Assembly: GCA_038025085.1 (NCBI GenBank) | Contig: CM076151.1 | Span: 11,878,501-11,942,500, forward strand | Source of the DNA: Tetragonia tetragonoides | Lineage: Eukaryota > Streptophyta > Magnoliopsida > Caryophyllales > Aizoaceae | Direction: 5' to 3' | Length of the DNA: 64,000 bases | Part shown: in pieces, positions 49,377 through 60,300 of the stretch | Layout: every line of letters starts with the position of its first letter | Numbering within the stretch: the first letter of the stretch is position 1 | Translations under genes and position numbers: made by a program | The notes under the pieces: generated by a model | What the model saw: only the letters and a program-made list of their open reading frames with translations | Databases searched by the model: none | What the model was told of the DNA's origin: nothing

Positions 49377-50050
49377 GACATCCTTCAGGCTTAAATTGTA
49401 CATTACCAATTAGTCCTAGAGTATAATTGATGATTTTGCCTTATCATTGTTGTGCTTGGGTGTTTGTTGCTGTAATATTTCGATTAGGAAAGCTTCTGTT
49501 TTAAATATTTTTCGAAAGGAAACATGTGTCTTACAACTTAATAGTTTTCTTTCTACTCAAATTTCACCAATTTGGTGGGAAAGGTGAAATGGGGTCGGAA
49601 TTCTGTTAAGGACTCTTTCCTCCTTTTCTTTATTACCCCTTTGTGTTTATATCTAACCAAGTGTTGGAAAGGTGCTGATATAATATCAATTCCTCTATTT
49701 TCCTACCATTTCCCATCAAGTTGTAAAAGAAAATTTATGGTTAGTAAATTTTGTAACGGAAAAAATACCGCCATTATTTATGGAGTATGTGAACACCACA
49801 AAGGATTTAGTTGACTACTGATGTTACTATGAATATTGTGATATTGTCCATTGAGAATAGAAAATTGTTGGTTTCAGACTGAGTCACACAATTCAGATAT
49901 TGCTTTATGAAAAGATAGGATTGACCTTGGACTCTTATAGATCAAAGACTGGGACTTTAATTTTGGGTGAAGTCAAGAGATAAGCAGATTTTTCACACAA
50001 AGGCAAACTAAGGTGCAACTTCTCTTGTCTTGAAGGTGCGGTTTCGTACC
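49377..50050. other. Intergenic, WDR91 3' region
   Basis: AT-rich sequence after the WDR91 stop. The short open frame 49572-49814 shows no family. Nothing else is seen before the SINE. Confidence 0.5.
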
Positions 50051-50233
50051 AATAAGTGGTTGGTGTTAGTGGTTCAGCACTCTCATCCCTTAAGCAAGGT
50101 TGAGGGCTCGAATCTTGTGAATGGAGAAACTATTTAGTGGGAGCACTTTACCCATTCGTGGCCGACCCAGTGCGAACAAGATTAGTCTTGGCCCAAAGAT
50201 CTTAGGTGAACCTGTGGTTACACCCAAGAAAAA
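50051..50233 (+). mobile_element. tRNA-derived SINE with 18-bp target duplication
   Basis: About 183 bp with a Pol III-like promoter: box A region TTAGTGGTTCAGCAC and box B-like GGGCTCGAATC, then a non-tRNA body ending in an A-rich tail. Direct repeats AAGGTGCGGTTTCGTACC (50033-50050) and AAGGTGTGGTTTCGTGCC (50234-50251) flank it with two mismatches, as expected for LINE-driven target-primed insertion. Confidence 0.85.
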
Positions 50234-50378
50234 AAGGTGTGGTTTCGTGCCTCCTTTTGACTATGTCAATTGAGTTCTGCCAAACAAATTGCCTCTTTTT
50301 CTATTAGTCTCATTAATGTGATCACTGGTTCAGTGGCCCTGAAAGTAGATGATGAATTGCAGAAGCCTCATTAATTCA

Positions 50379-50388
50379 TTATATAATC
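50379..50388 (+). promoter_or_regulatory. TATA box of the LRR receptor-like protein
   Basis: ATTATATAATC lies about 80 bp upstream of the ATG at 50464. Confidence 0.45.
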
Positions 50389-50463
50389 AACTGAAATACA
50401 TTTTCTATAGTTAAGTTTTGAGGCTTGTTTAGTTATATACGCCTACCAACTTGTACCCCAAAA

Positions 50464-53400
50464 ATGGCAGAATTTCATATCGGTCGTGAGAGGCATGTTC
50501 TCTCACTGCTCTTTCTGGTTGGGATGCTCTTGCATTTCATGAAAACCCCTGCCCTCTGCTCAGAGGTAAACACCAAAAAGTGCCTAGAAAAGGAAAGAGA
50601 AGCTCTTCTCCACATTCACCCAGCATGCTCAAATGTTAATAACCAGACTTATTGGAATCTCTATGATTGCTGCGAGTGGCCTGGTGTTTACTGCAGCAAC
50701 CTCACTGGCCGAATATTCCGGCTTCGTTTGGTTGATTTTTTAGCTGGTTTCTGCCGCCTCGGGTATTGGACTCATCAAATTTCTCTCAACTCTTCATTGC
50801 TAGCACTGGAGGACTTGCAGGACTTGGACTTCACGGATGATGAGTATGAAGACGTGTATTTTAGTTTCCGAATCCCTGGCTTTATTGTGTCCTTCCCCAA
50901 ATTAAGGTATCTTAATCTCTCCTTTACTCAGTTTAACGGGGGAATCTCTTCTCAGCTTGGCAACCTCACAACCTTGCAATCTCTGGAGATATCCCAAAAT
51001 GATTATGGAGATGTATTGCATGCTAGAAACCTTGCATGGCTTACTCGTCTTACTTCGTTAAAACGCCTTGTTCTCCAGAATATCAACCTCAGTGGAGCTA
51101 CAGATTGGATTCATGTTGTCAACAACCTCCCCTCTCTAACCTACTTAGATTTGGGTAATTCCCATCTTCCTAATTTGATCCCTTCTCGTCTTTCAAACAC
51201 TAATTCATCAAAGTCTCTTGCTTTTGTTGATCTCTCCGGTAACAATCTCCAGGCCTCTTCAGTATGGAGTTGGCTATTCAATCATAGCTCCCTTGTCGAA
51301 GTGTACCTTTCCAGAAACCAATTGAAAGGTCCAATGCCAAATAGATTCAGGAGCATGGCTTCTCTTTCACATCTTGACCTTTCTTCTAATCAGCTTGATG
51401 GTGCCATTCAAGTTCCCTCTCAGGCTCGTTCTAATTGTAGCCTCGAAAACTTGGATCTCTCCCGAAACAAACTCGGAGGAGATCTTCTGAGCATTTTTGA
51501 CTCCTTGTTCTGTGCAAAGAAGTCTTTAACATCTGTTGCTTTACAACATAACCAGCTCAGGGGGTCAGTCCCCGACATTACGATTTTTTCCTCCCTTAGG
51601 AAACTGACTCTTCACAATAACAGATTGAATGGTTCGCTGCCCTTTAAATTTAGCACAACTTCGGGTGTCCTCATTTTAAATTTACATAACAATCAACTTA
51701 CAGGGTCAGTGCCTGATCTTTCTGTATTTACGTCGTTAAAGGTGTTGCAGCTTCAGAATAACCATTTGAATGGCACTATACACTTGGGATTAGGACAGCT
51801 TTTGAGTTTGGAAAAACTGGATTTTTCTTCAAACTCTCTAAAAGGTCAAATATTTGAAGGTCATCTCTCAAACCTTTCTAGTTTGCGCTATATGGACATG
51901 TCCTTCAATTCGTTGACAATCAATATTAGCTCTGATTGGGTTCCTCCATTTCGGTTGACAACTATAGGGCTCGCATCTTGTAGGCTTGGCCCTCATTTCC
52001 CAGAATGGCTTCGAACTCAAACGGATTATTCAAGGTTGGATATGTCTAATGCCAGGATTTCAGATACCATTCCTTTTTGGTTTTGGAATCTCTCTTCGGT
52101 AGCTACTCACATTGGTCTTTCTCATAATCAACTCCGAGGTCTGTTACCTAATTCATCCATTTTATTTTCCTTGAACCCTGGTATAGATTTGAGCTTTAAC
52201 CTCCTGGAGGGAACGGTACCCTCGTTCTTGGCAAATGTGATATATTTGAATCTCTCCAGAAATAGTTTTTCAGGGCCAATTTCCTTTTTATGTAAGTGTA
52301 CAAGTGAAGGCTTGTTCGGTCTCGACCTTTCACACAACAACTTCTCAGGAAAGCTCCCTAATTGTTGGATGAAGCATGCTAGCATGAACGTTTTGGATTT
52401 ATCAAACAATAACTTCACTGGAAACCTTCCTGCCTCGCTTGATTCTTTACGTTTGATGAGTTTGCATTTGAGGAATAATAAATTTTCTGGGAAGCTACCT
52501 TTGTCCTTGCGGAATTTCACTACTTTGCTTTATTTAGATCTTGGAGACAACCTATTTTCTGGACAGATACCGACATGGATAGGGTATATGCTGCCCAATT
52601 TGACAGTTCTGAGTCTTCATAATAATACATTTTCTGGGAGCATACCTTCACAGCTATGTCGTTTATCAAATCTTCAAATTCTTGACCTATCTATGAACAA
52701 AATATCCGGGGTGATACCAAGCTGCTTGTGCAGCTTGATGGCAATGACACAGATAAAGACTCATTCTAGGGTTATTTTCGACAGCAATGTCACATTTTCC
52801 AGCATTGGCGGTCCATACAAAGACTATATATCACTTGTGTTGAAAGGATTCACGTACGAGTACAAAAATCATCTGGAACTCGTCAAATCCATTGATCTCT
52901 CGAGCAACAAGTTAAAAGGGAAGATTCCAACAGAAATTTCATGCCTCACAGGATTGGTTTCCTTGAACTTGTCAGGAAACCATCTTACTGGGTCTATCAC
53001 TTCAAAGATTGGTCAGTTAAAGGCTTTAGAGTCTTTGGACTTGTCAGACAACCATCTTTCAGGGGAAATTCCCCCTACCCTTCCCAGTTTGAACTTTCTA
53101 GCCACTTTGAATTTGGCAAACAACAACTTGTCAGGAAGAATTCCAATGGGAACTCAAGTACAAGGCTTCAACGCTTCAGTATTTGAAGGGAATCCCAGGC
53201 TTTGTGGGGATCCTCTATCGAAGAAGTGCGCGGGAGATGTTAACAAAAGAGGAGATGGTGGTGAAACTGAAACCAATAAAAGTGCGAAAGATGATGGTAA
53301 AGGTGAATCATTGGGGTTATATATTAGTATCATACTGGGTTTTATTACAGGATTTTGGGGAGCCTGTGGAGTTGTGATTTTCAAAAGATCTTGGAGATAT

Positions 53401-53493
53401 GCCTATTTTCGCTTCTGGGATCGTGTGTATGATAGGCTTTACGTGATCATTGCTATGATGGTAGCCCTAGTACGCAGCCGAATGCATGTATGA
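50464..53493 (+). CDS. LRR receptor-like protein (EIX/Cf-type RLP)
   Basis: Cell-surface receptor without a kinase. Intronless, 1009 residues from the ATG at 50464; an in-frame ATG at 50425 is possible, but the second start gives a normal signal peptide (HVLSLLFLVGMLLHFM...ALCSE). The LRRNT cap has C-x(n)-E-R-E-A-L-L-H and DCCEWPGVYCSNLTGRI. More than 25 plant-type LRRs follow (L-x-x-L-x-L-x-x-N-x-L-x-G-x-I/V-P), with an island-like break around YKDYISLVLKGFTYEYKNHL before the last repeats. The C-terminal cap reads FEGNPRLCGDPLSKKC, followed by an acidic spacer, one membrane helix (LYISIILGFITGFWGACGVV) and a short tail SWRYAYFRFWDRVYDRLYV. That tail is the hallmark of the EIX2-like RLP group, which signals through SOBIR1/BAK1. 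The ligand is unknown. Confidence 0.93.
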   Translation: MAEFHIGRERHVLSLLFLVGMLLHFMKTPALCSEVNTKKCLEKEREALLHIHPACSNVNNQTYWNLYDCCEWPGVYCSNLTGRIFRLRLVDFLAGFCRLGYWTHQISLNSSLLALEDLQDLDFTDDEYEDVYFSFRIPGFIVSFPKLRYLNLSFTQFNGGISSQLGNLTTLQSLEISQNDYGDVLHARNLAWLTRLTSLKRLVLQNINLSGATDWIHVVNNLPSLTYLDLGNSHLPNLIPSRLSNTNSSKSLAFVDLSGNNLQASSVWSWLFNHSSLVEVYLSRNQLKGPMPNRFRSMASLSHLDLSSNQLDGAIQVPSQARSNCSLENLDLSRNKLGGDLLSIFDSLFCAKKSLTSVALQHNQLRGSVPDITIFSSLRKLTLHNNRLNGSLPFKFSTTSGVLILNLHNNQLTGSVPDLSVFTSLKVLQLQNNHLNGTIHLGLGQLLSLEKLDFSSNSLKGQIFEGHLSNLSSLRYMDMSFNSLTINISSDWVPPFRLTTIGLASCRLGPHFPEWLRTQTDYSRLDMSNARISDTIPFWFWNLSSVATHIGLSHNQLRGLLPNSSILFSLNPGIDLSFNLLEGTVPSFLANVIYLNLSRNSFSGPISFLCKCTSEGLFGLDLSHNNFSGKLPNCWMKHASMNVLDLSNNNFTGNLPASLDSLRLMSLHLRNNKFSGKLPLSLRNFTTLLYLDLGDNLFSGQIPTWIGYMLPNLTVLSLHNNTFSGSIPSQLCRLSNLQILDLSMNKISGVIPSCLCSLMAMTQIKTHSRVIFDSNVTFSSIGGPYKDYISLVLKGFTYEYKNHLELVKSIDLSSNKLKGKIPTEISCLTGLVSLNLSGNHLTGSITSKIGQLKALESLDLSDNHLSGEIPPTLPSLNFLATLNLANNNLSGRIPMGTQVQGFNASVFEGNPRLCGDPLSKKCAGDVNKRGDGGETETNKSAKDDGKGESLGLYISIILGFITGFWGACGVVIFKRSWRYAYFRFWDRVYDRLYVIIAMMVALVRSRMHV

Positions 53494-54189
53494 TTCAACA
53501 GATTCAAGTTTGTTTGAATATAAGTTCCCATGATTTTGTGTTATGGCTCAACTCACTAAGAAAATTGTCTGCCTGTTGCAAATATAACTAGTGTGCATAC
53601 CCGTGTGATGTATGAGATATTTCAGGTTTGTACTTTTTAATAAATAATAATAATAATAAATCAATACTTTGTGATGGGTCTTCTTGCTTCTAACTTTGTT
53701 GTAATAATTTTTTTTTTGGTGCTAATTTGGTGATTAACAAGTAAATAAAACTAAAACACTACCAAGGCAGGATCTGGAGAGTTTCATCTTCAGCCTGACT
53801 CTTAATTTATTTAGGGCAAATATTAAAATGTTGGGGGGAGTGGTACCCCCTCAAGTCATGGTGATTTTCATTCACTGGGCATGTATTAGCCTTTGACAAA
53901 CGGGAAAAAAATCATTCATTGGCTTGTGATGTCTCTATAAAAGTCAGAGGTATTTAATCCTAAATGACATTGTTTGTTGCATTGTAGTTCTACTTATTAT
54001 GATTAGTCATAGTGTAAACTTCGATATATATTTGACTGAGTGCTTAGAAAACGATTATTAGCCTTTTATTAACAAACTTGAGAATACTCTGTTATAAAGT
54101 TCTTCTACCACAGATAGTAGACAATGGATCGAAATGACCTATGTACATCAAAATTTTATTGAAATAAAATTTGGGTATGCCATGACTCA
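53494..54189. other. Intergenic, no gene seen
   Basis: AT-rich with an AATAAT run near 53641-53660. No gene or transposon terminus is established, although CACTAAGAAAA near 53553 was considered as a transposon end. Confidence 0.5.
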
Positions 54190-56087
54190 TGTCTCAGCTC
54201 CTAGTGAGTGTCATGCCCCATGTCCTTAGTGCACATGTCCCATATTTCATGGGTGAAATCGGAGTCCGAGGACCCAGATAGCCGTTTCGGAGCACCGGAG
54301 GTCCTCCAAGGTGACAATAGCCCCCCGGTGAACTTTGGCCAAAAATGGAAATCGGGCCCCGGGAAGCCGGAAATCAAAGGCCATAATCCACCTTTTTTGG
54401 GTTTTCGGGAGGCCTCAGAACGAAGGTGGATTTTTCGCACCACATCGCATGGGACACCCTTAGGTAATATAAGAGGCCCCCGGGGTCCATTATCGAGTCC
54501 TTAATAGGCTTGTAAGGGTGTTTTTGCGGGACACCAATGTAAGGGCCGCAACATGAAATGTATAGGTTGATATCGAAGTTTTCGAATTCGAATGACCCTT
54601 CCGGGTCACCGAGGGTCCTTTAGGGTCATTATAGACCCTCCGCAGGAGTTTGGGCAAAAATGCAATAGGTCCCCCAGAAGCCGAAAATGAACGCTATAAC
54701 CCACGTTTGTTGGACTTCTAGGAGGTCTCGGAACGAAGGTGGAAATTCTCACACCACATCGCACGGAACACCTCTAAAGGACATGGGAGACCCTCGGGGT
54801 CCATTATCGGGTCCCTGTTAGGCTTGTAAGGGCGTTTTTACGAGACACCAATGTAAGAGCTGGAACATCGAGTGCATGAGTGATATCGAAGTTTGGGGAT
54901 CTAAATGCCCCTATTGGGGCACCGAGGGTACTCTAAGGTGATGGAAGACCCCTCCCCCGCAAAAGTTTAGGCAAAAATGACACTCGGGTCCCCGAAAGCC
55001 TAAAATGAAGATTATAATCCACATTTGTGCTTTCGGGAGGCCACGAAACGAAGGTGGAAATTTCTGCACCACATCGCACGGAACACCTCTAAAGAACAAG
55101 GGAGGCCCTTGCAATCAGGGGTTTATTATCGGTTCCCTAATAGGCTTGTAAGGGCGTTTTTACTGGACACCAATGTAAAGGCCGGAACATCGAATGCATG
55201 GGTGATATTGAAGTTTTGGGATCAGGATGACCCTCCCGGGGCATCGAGGGTCCTCTAGGATCATGATAGAGCTCCCGAAAATGTTTGGGCAAAAATGACA
55301 CCCGGGCCCCCGGAAGGCGAAAACGAAGGCTATAATCCATGTTTTTCTGGCTTCCGTGAGCCCCGGACTGAAGGTGCAAATTTTTGCACCACATTGCAGG
55401 AAACACCCCTAGGGGAGATGGGAGGCCCTCGGGATCGCTTATCCTGACCCTGATAGGATTCTAAGGGCGTTTTACGGGACACTAGTGTAAGAGCTAGAAC
55501 GTCAAAGTCATGGGTGATATCAAAGTTCGGGGATCCGGATGGCCATCCTGGGGCACCGAGGATCCTCTAGGGTCATGATCGACCCCCAAGAAAAGTTCGG
55601 ACAGAAATGACACCCGGGTTTCGGGAAGCCGAAAACAAAGGCTATAATCCATGTTTTTTGGGCTTTCGGGAGGCCCCGGGACGAAGGTGGATATTTTTGC
55701 ACCACCTTGCATGGAACACCCCTAGGGGACATGGGAGACCCTTGGGGTTGCTGATCGAGTCCCTGATAGGCTTGGAAGAGCGTTTTACGTGACACTGGTG
55801 TAAGAGTCGGAACACCAAAGGCATGGGTGATATCAAAGTTCGGGGGATCCGTATGACCCTACTGGGGCACTGAGGGTCCTCTAGGGTCATGGTAGACCCC
55901 CCAGACAAGTTTGGGCAAAAATGACACCCGAGCCCCGAGATGCCGAAAACGAAGGTCATAATCCACGTTTTTTAAGCTTCCGGGAGGCCCCGGAACGAAG
56001 GCTTATATATTCGCACCACATCGCGCACATGACATTCCTGGGGGACATGGGAGGCCTTCGGGGTAGGTTATCGGGGTCTTGGTAAGC
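54190..56087. repeat. GC-rich tandem array 2, period about 313 bp
   Basis: About six units of the same family as array 1. The GGCTTGTAAGGGCGTTTTT-type landmark recurs at about 54507, 54819, 55142, 55455 and 55768 (steps 312, 323, 313, 313). The first unit begins part-way, at the GGGTGAAATCGGAGTCCGAG-like block. Units are diverged by substitutions and small indels, so the array is not very recent. Open frames on both strands are by-products of the unit and differ from unit to unit. Confidence 0.92.
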
Positions 56088-56200
56088 TTGAAGGGCCTCT
56101 TACTCAATCGGGCTAATCCACAGTTTTTAGGTACCAAGCATGGCTCCCCACTACTATGTGCCGCCAAATCTACCCCAAGCCCTCTCTACTATTATAGTGA
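56088..56200. repeat. Terminal sequence shared with array 1
   Basis: After the last unit the sequence leaves the repeat and reads through CTAATCCACAG, ACCAAGCATGGCTCCCCA and GCCGCCAAATCTACC to CCCTCTCTACTATTATAGTG. It matches 13217-13335. Its outer end, read as complement, starts CACTATAATAGTAGAGAG. Confidence 0.7.
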
Positions 56201-57323
56201 GGTCTCTTGTTTTTTCACAATTTTTTTGAAGTGATTTCTAAGTTTATTTATGTTTGTTTTCTATTTTTTAGCATATTTTTTAATTAAAATTAAATTAAAT
56301 AGCTACGATATGTGAAAACTTAAATAAAAGATATGTTTTTCCGTAACATAATAACATACTTGAAACGTATGAGGTGAAACTTTTGGAAAAGAATTCTCAA
56401 AACCCCAATATGAAAGTTATGTACAACGCATGTCTACCATGTTAGAACCCCCTCTAAACCTTATAAGGCTATATAAGGCGTGTTTATTTAGACTGAAAAC
56501 GGGATGTCTTCCAAAATGAGAATTGGTTGTACACGATGCAGCAAAGATGACGAATGTCGATGATGAGATCCAGCTACGAACATTGAACATATGGGAAGGT
56601 AGGAGAAGGATGGTGTGCGGTTCCATCATCTCTATTAATCATGAGAGAGGAATTAACTTTTTTTTAGTTACTACTCAATTTCTTGGATATGTGACGTCTG
56701 ACAACTTATGAGAATGAAAGGAAGGGAATGAAGGAGTCATTAAACTCCATTGTGTTTTTGTAACGTCTGATTATCTCTCTTTTTCTTTCTTCCTTTTTTT
56801 TACAGGCCATGAATCACATGACACCTAAGTAAATTAACACGTAATTCACCAATTTAGCAACTGATGTGGCGCACTCTGATTTAATCATTATATTTTAATC
56901 TAATTGTATTATATAGATTACATATAGTAGTTCTCGCTTAAAAGTCAATTACCCATTTGAAATAAATGAGCAAATGTAATACATAATTTGACACTATAGA
57001 CTCTTCATTCATAAATTGCTAGTCTCCTACACACCAACCAATTGTTGCAATGTTGAGCATAGGAGCTTATATGCTAGGAAAAATTGAGAAAGGGTACAAT
57101 TTCATACATATTCAAACATTAGTGGAAAAGGAATTAAACATGATATCTTATACAATGAGTACTTCACTATTAACAATATCACCAGATTTGACCAATTCTC
57201 ACCTTTTTAATGAATTTTGAGAGGGTATGAATACTACCTTCAGTCCCCTAGTCGCTTGTGGCACTGCTGGGTAAAGGAAATTGTTTGCATCTCTACCTTT
57301 CTCTTTCCTCACCCACAATATTG
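56200..57323. other. Intergenic, upstream of TBL gene
   Basis: AT-rich DNA. Short open frames near 56417-56711 occur on both strands with no recognisable domain. No clear TATA box is assigned. Confidence 0.5.
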
Positions 57324-60300
57324 ATGGCTCACAACCACAACCACAACCACAACCACAACCACAACCACAACCTGACCTCCAAGAAACCCACTACCAGTTT
57401 CTCTCTCTCCCTCACTTCTTTCCTCTTTCTCTCTCTCCTCTGCTTTGCCTCTCTCCTTCTCGCTTTCTCTCTCTTCAAATCCTCTCTCACCCCACTCTCA
57501 TCCCCTTCCAAAAACCTCCAATTTGAACCCCGAAAAATCTCAGAGCACTGTGATTTCACTGATGGGAAGTGGGTCTACGATCCCACACCCAGATCCACAA
57601 GATATGATCATACTTGTAAGGAAATATTCAAGGGTTGGAATTGCATTTTGAATAACAAGAATAATGCTTTGGAGATTTCCAAGTGGAGATGGCAACCCAA
57701 TAACTGCGATCTTCCAAAGTTTGATCCCTTGCGGTTCCTTGAACTATTTAGGGACACCAGTATAGGTACTATTATTTTAGCTTCTGGGCAAAAAAATTGG
57801 GTTTTATTTCGGTAGCCTTTTTGGTTAATAAATTCTTATTTTTGGTTGTGGGTTATTGAATTTGAGCATAAAGTTCTTTGCTTTGAGGCTGAATAGCAAA
57901 TTAATTTTACTTATTTTTTTGTGTTTATAAATGTTGTTTTGTTGGTTTATTTTGCTAAATTCTATTTCCTTATAACTGAAATAGCAAAAGTTTCATGTAC
58001 TGCACTTGTTCACGGGTATTGAAGTTGATGTTTTGTTAGTTTTATTTCAGTGTCGTTAGGCTGAATAGAAATGGGTATATTCATGCTGAGTTGTAGCTAA
58101 TTATGCTAAACCTATGAAGAATTTTGGAATGTGCAGGTTTTATAGGTGATTCACTGAACAGAAATATGTTTGTTTCTCTGTTCTGCACATTGAGGAAAGT
58201 ATCAAGTGATGTGAAGAAGTGGCATCCAGCGAAAGCAGATCGTGGGTTTACATTTCTTCAGTATAATCTTACTATCGCTTATCACCGGACGAATCTATTA
58301 GCACGATATGGTAGGTAAGCCATGTCTTTTGTGCTATTATGTAAATGCTATTGAATCATTGAACTGAATTGCTTGTTCGACTTAAAAGTTCATTGAACAG
58401 TACACACATGTGTTTAGTAAGTCAATATCTAATGTTTCGAGGGGCCTGTTCTAAGTCTACCTTTTTATCAAACCTGTGATTATGTGTTTGTGTTTAACTG
58501 CATGTGAAGTACATGAGATAAAAAGAATTCTATTCTATTTTGTGACGAATGAGAGAGACCATATTTAATTTTTGTTGTGCACCTCAATTGTCATTCATTT
58601 TTTCCTATTTTAGGTTTATTTTGCTTCCTGAGCAGTTTCATGACTAGTCTATCATTTTTGTAGAATTTGCGCCATGTTCATTGATTTTGAATGATTGTGT
58701 ATTGAGGATATGAAAATAAAACGCCCATCCTGAAAAATGATTATAACCTGTTTAGAGCCACTCATTTGGCTTTCCTCATTGCACAACTTTTATTTCATGA
58801 TTGCTTTCATAGTTGGTAATGCTCATGAAAATTCTTTATTAGGTAGCTTGGAATGTCAACGCCCTAAAGTGCTCGTGTTTTCTGTTTTGGCCTATGCACT
58901 TTGTTTTTACAAACTATTAAGAGTACAAAATTGTATGAGAAGCGTATATAATCTCATGATACCATGGGGAAGCACAACATTATCTAAATTATGCTTCATG
59001 AATGACAAATTTATTTTTGACTAAATGAGTTTGTTGTCTCTTTTCTTTATACGTTTCCTATGAAGAAGAATACTGCATAATGAACATATTTATTAGATTT
59101 AACGAAGTAGTCCATATACTGCCCTCTTGATTACCTATTACGATGTTATTTAATTGTAGCTGTTAGATTGTAATCTAAAAAATATGCATCTAACTTCTAT
59201 AGGGGCTTAAAATTCTTTTCCTTGATAGGTGGTCACCTAATGCTAATGGCGGAGTGCTAGAATCCCTTGGATACAAAGATGGCTATAGAATTGATGTCGA
59301 TGTTCCTGACATCAAATGGGCTGAAGCTCCTAGCTTCCATGATGTTGTAATCTTCAATACTGGACACTGGTAAAGTATTTGTATGTACAGTATATCACAT
59401 CTAGCTTCTCTTTGTATCTTTTTTTTTTCTTTCTTTTTTGAAAAATGATTCTACTTATCTTTCCACTTGGGGTAAAAAATTCGTATTACATGCAGGAGAT
59501 TGCCTACAGAGATTATCTGCACACCCTCAATACACAAGGACACTCAACAAACTCACAAAGTCCTACCGAAAAAAATACTAGACTTCTTTAAGCATATCAC
59601 AGTACTTATAGACCTTTCTATACCCAGTATTCTGACTGAAACATTATACTGATTACTCCTAACCAGTTGGTGAGTATCACGGGCTTTCTCCTGGAAGAGT
59701 CTGACATTCCTTTCTTGGTAAATCTCATAGACAGCAGCCACTAAACTACCTCTCCTCCATCTCTTTTGGAGACTCTTTCCCCTGAAGTGATTTCTAAACC
59801 ATCACAACTCATGTTTCAAGCTTCACCCTCTTCTATAAATCCAATCCAATTCAGAATATGCTGCCACACTTTAGCTGCAAAAGGACAAGCGAAAAAACAG
59901 ATGCTTGCTATCCTCCTCAGCAGCACAACAAAGCACACATCTTTTAGGAAGTTGAAAGCCTGTTTTTTTTCAGATCTTCAATAGTAAGAAGTTTCCCTTG
60001 TGCAGCAATCCAAGAAATCATTCTGTGTCTGGGGAGGGCAGCAGGTTCCCTAGTGATCTTCCCAGGGCCCCACTTTGGATGACTAGCCCGGAACCAGTGA
60101 TATGCTTCTTACTTCGTATCTTTAATGACTTTGCATTGTATTTTTGCATACAACATAACTAATTCTTCTTCACGTCTTAGTCGCTGTTACGTAGCAGAGT
60201 ATCAGTGCATTTTTTGTCATGAGTAAAAAAACAGCGTCTCTGTATTTACACTAACCCCCCTTCCCCCGTCCTAGGTAGGAGCCTCTAGAGAGGCATTCGA

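Noticed and set aside
50425..50463. Upstream in-frame ATG of the LRR-RLP
   Set aside because: It would place 13 polar residues before a good signal peptide; the ATG at 50464 gives a normal secretory start.
53553..53570. CACTAAGAAAA as the left end of the array 2 element
   Set aside because: The 3-bp flank does not match that of the proposed right end, and it lies over 600 bp from the array.
54201..55959. Open frames on both strands inside array 2
   Set aside because: Same reason: overlapping frames in a tandem repeat, diverging by indels between units.
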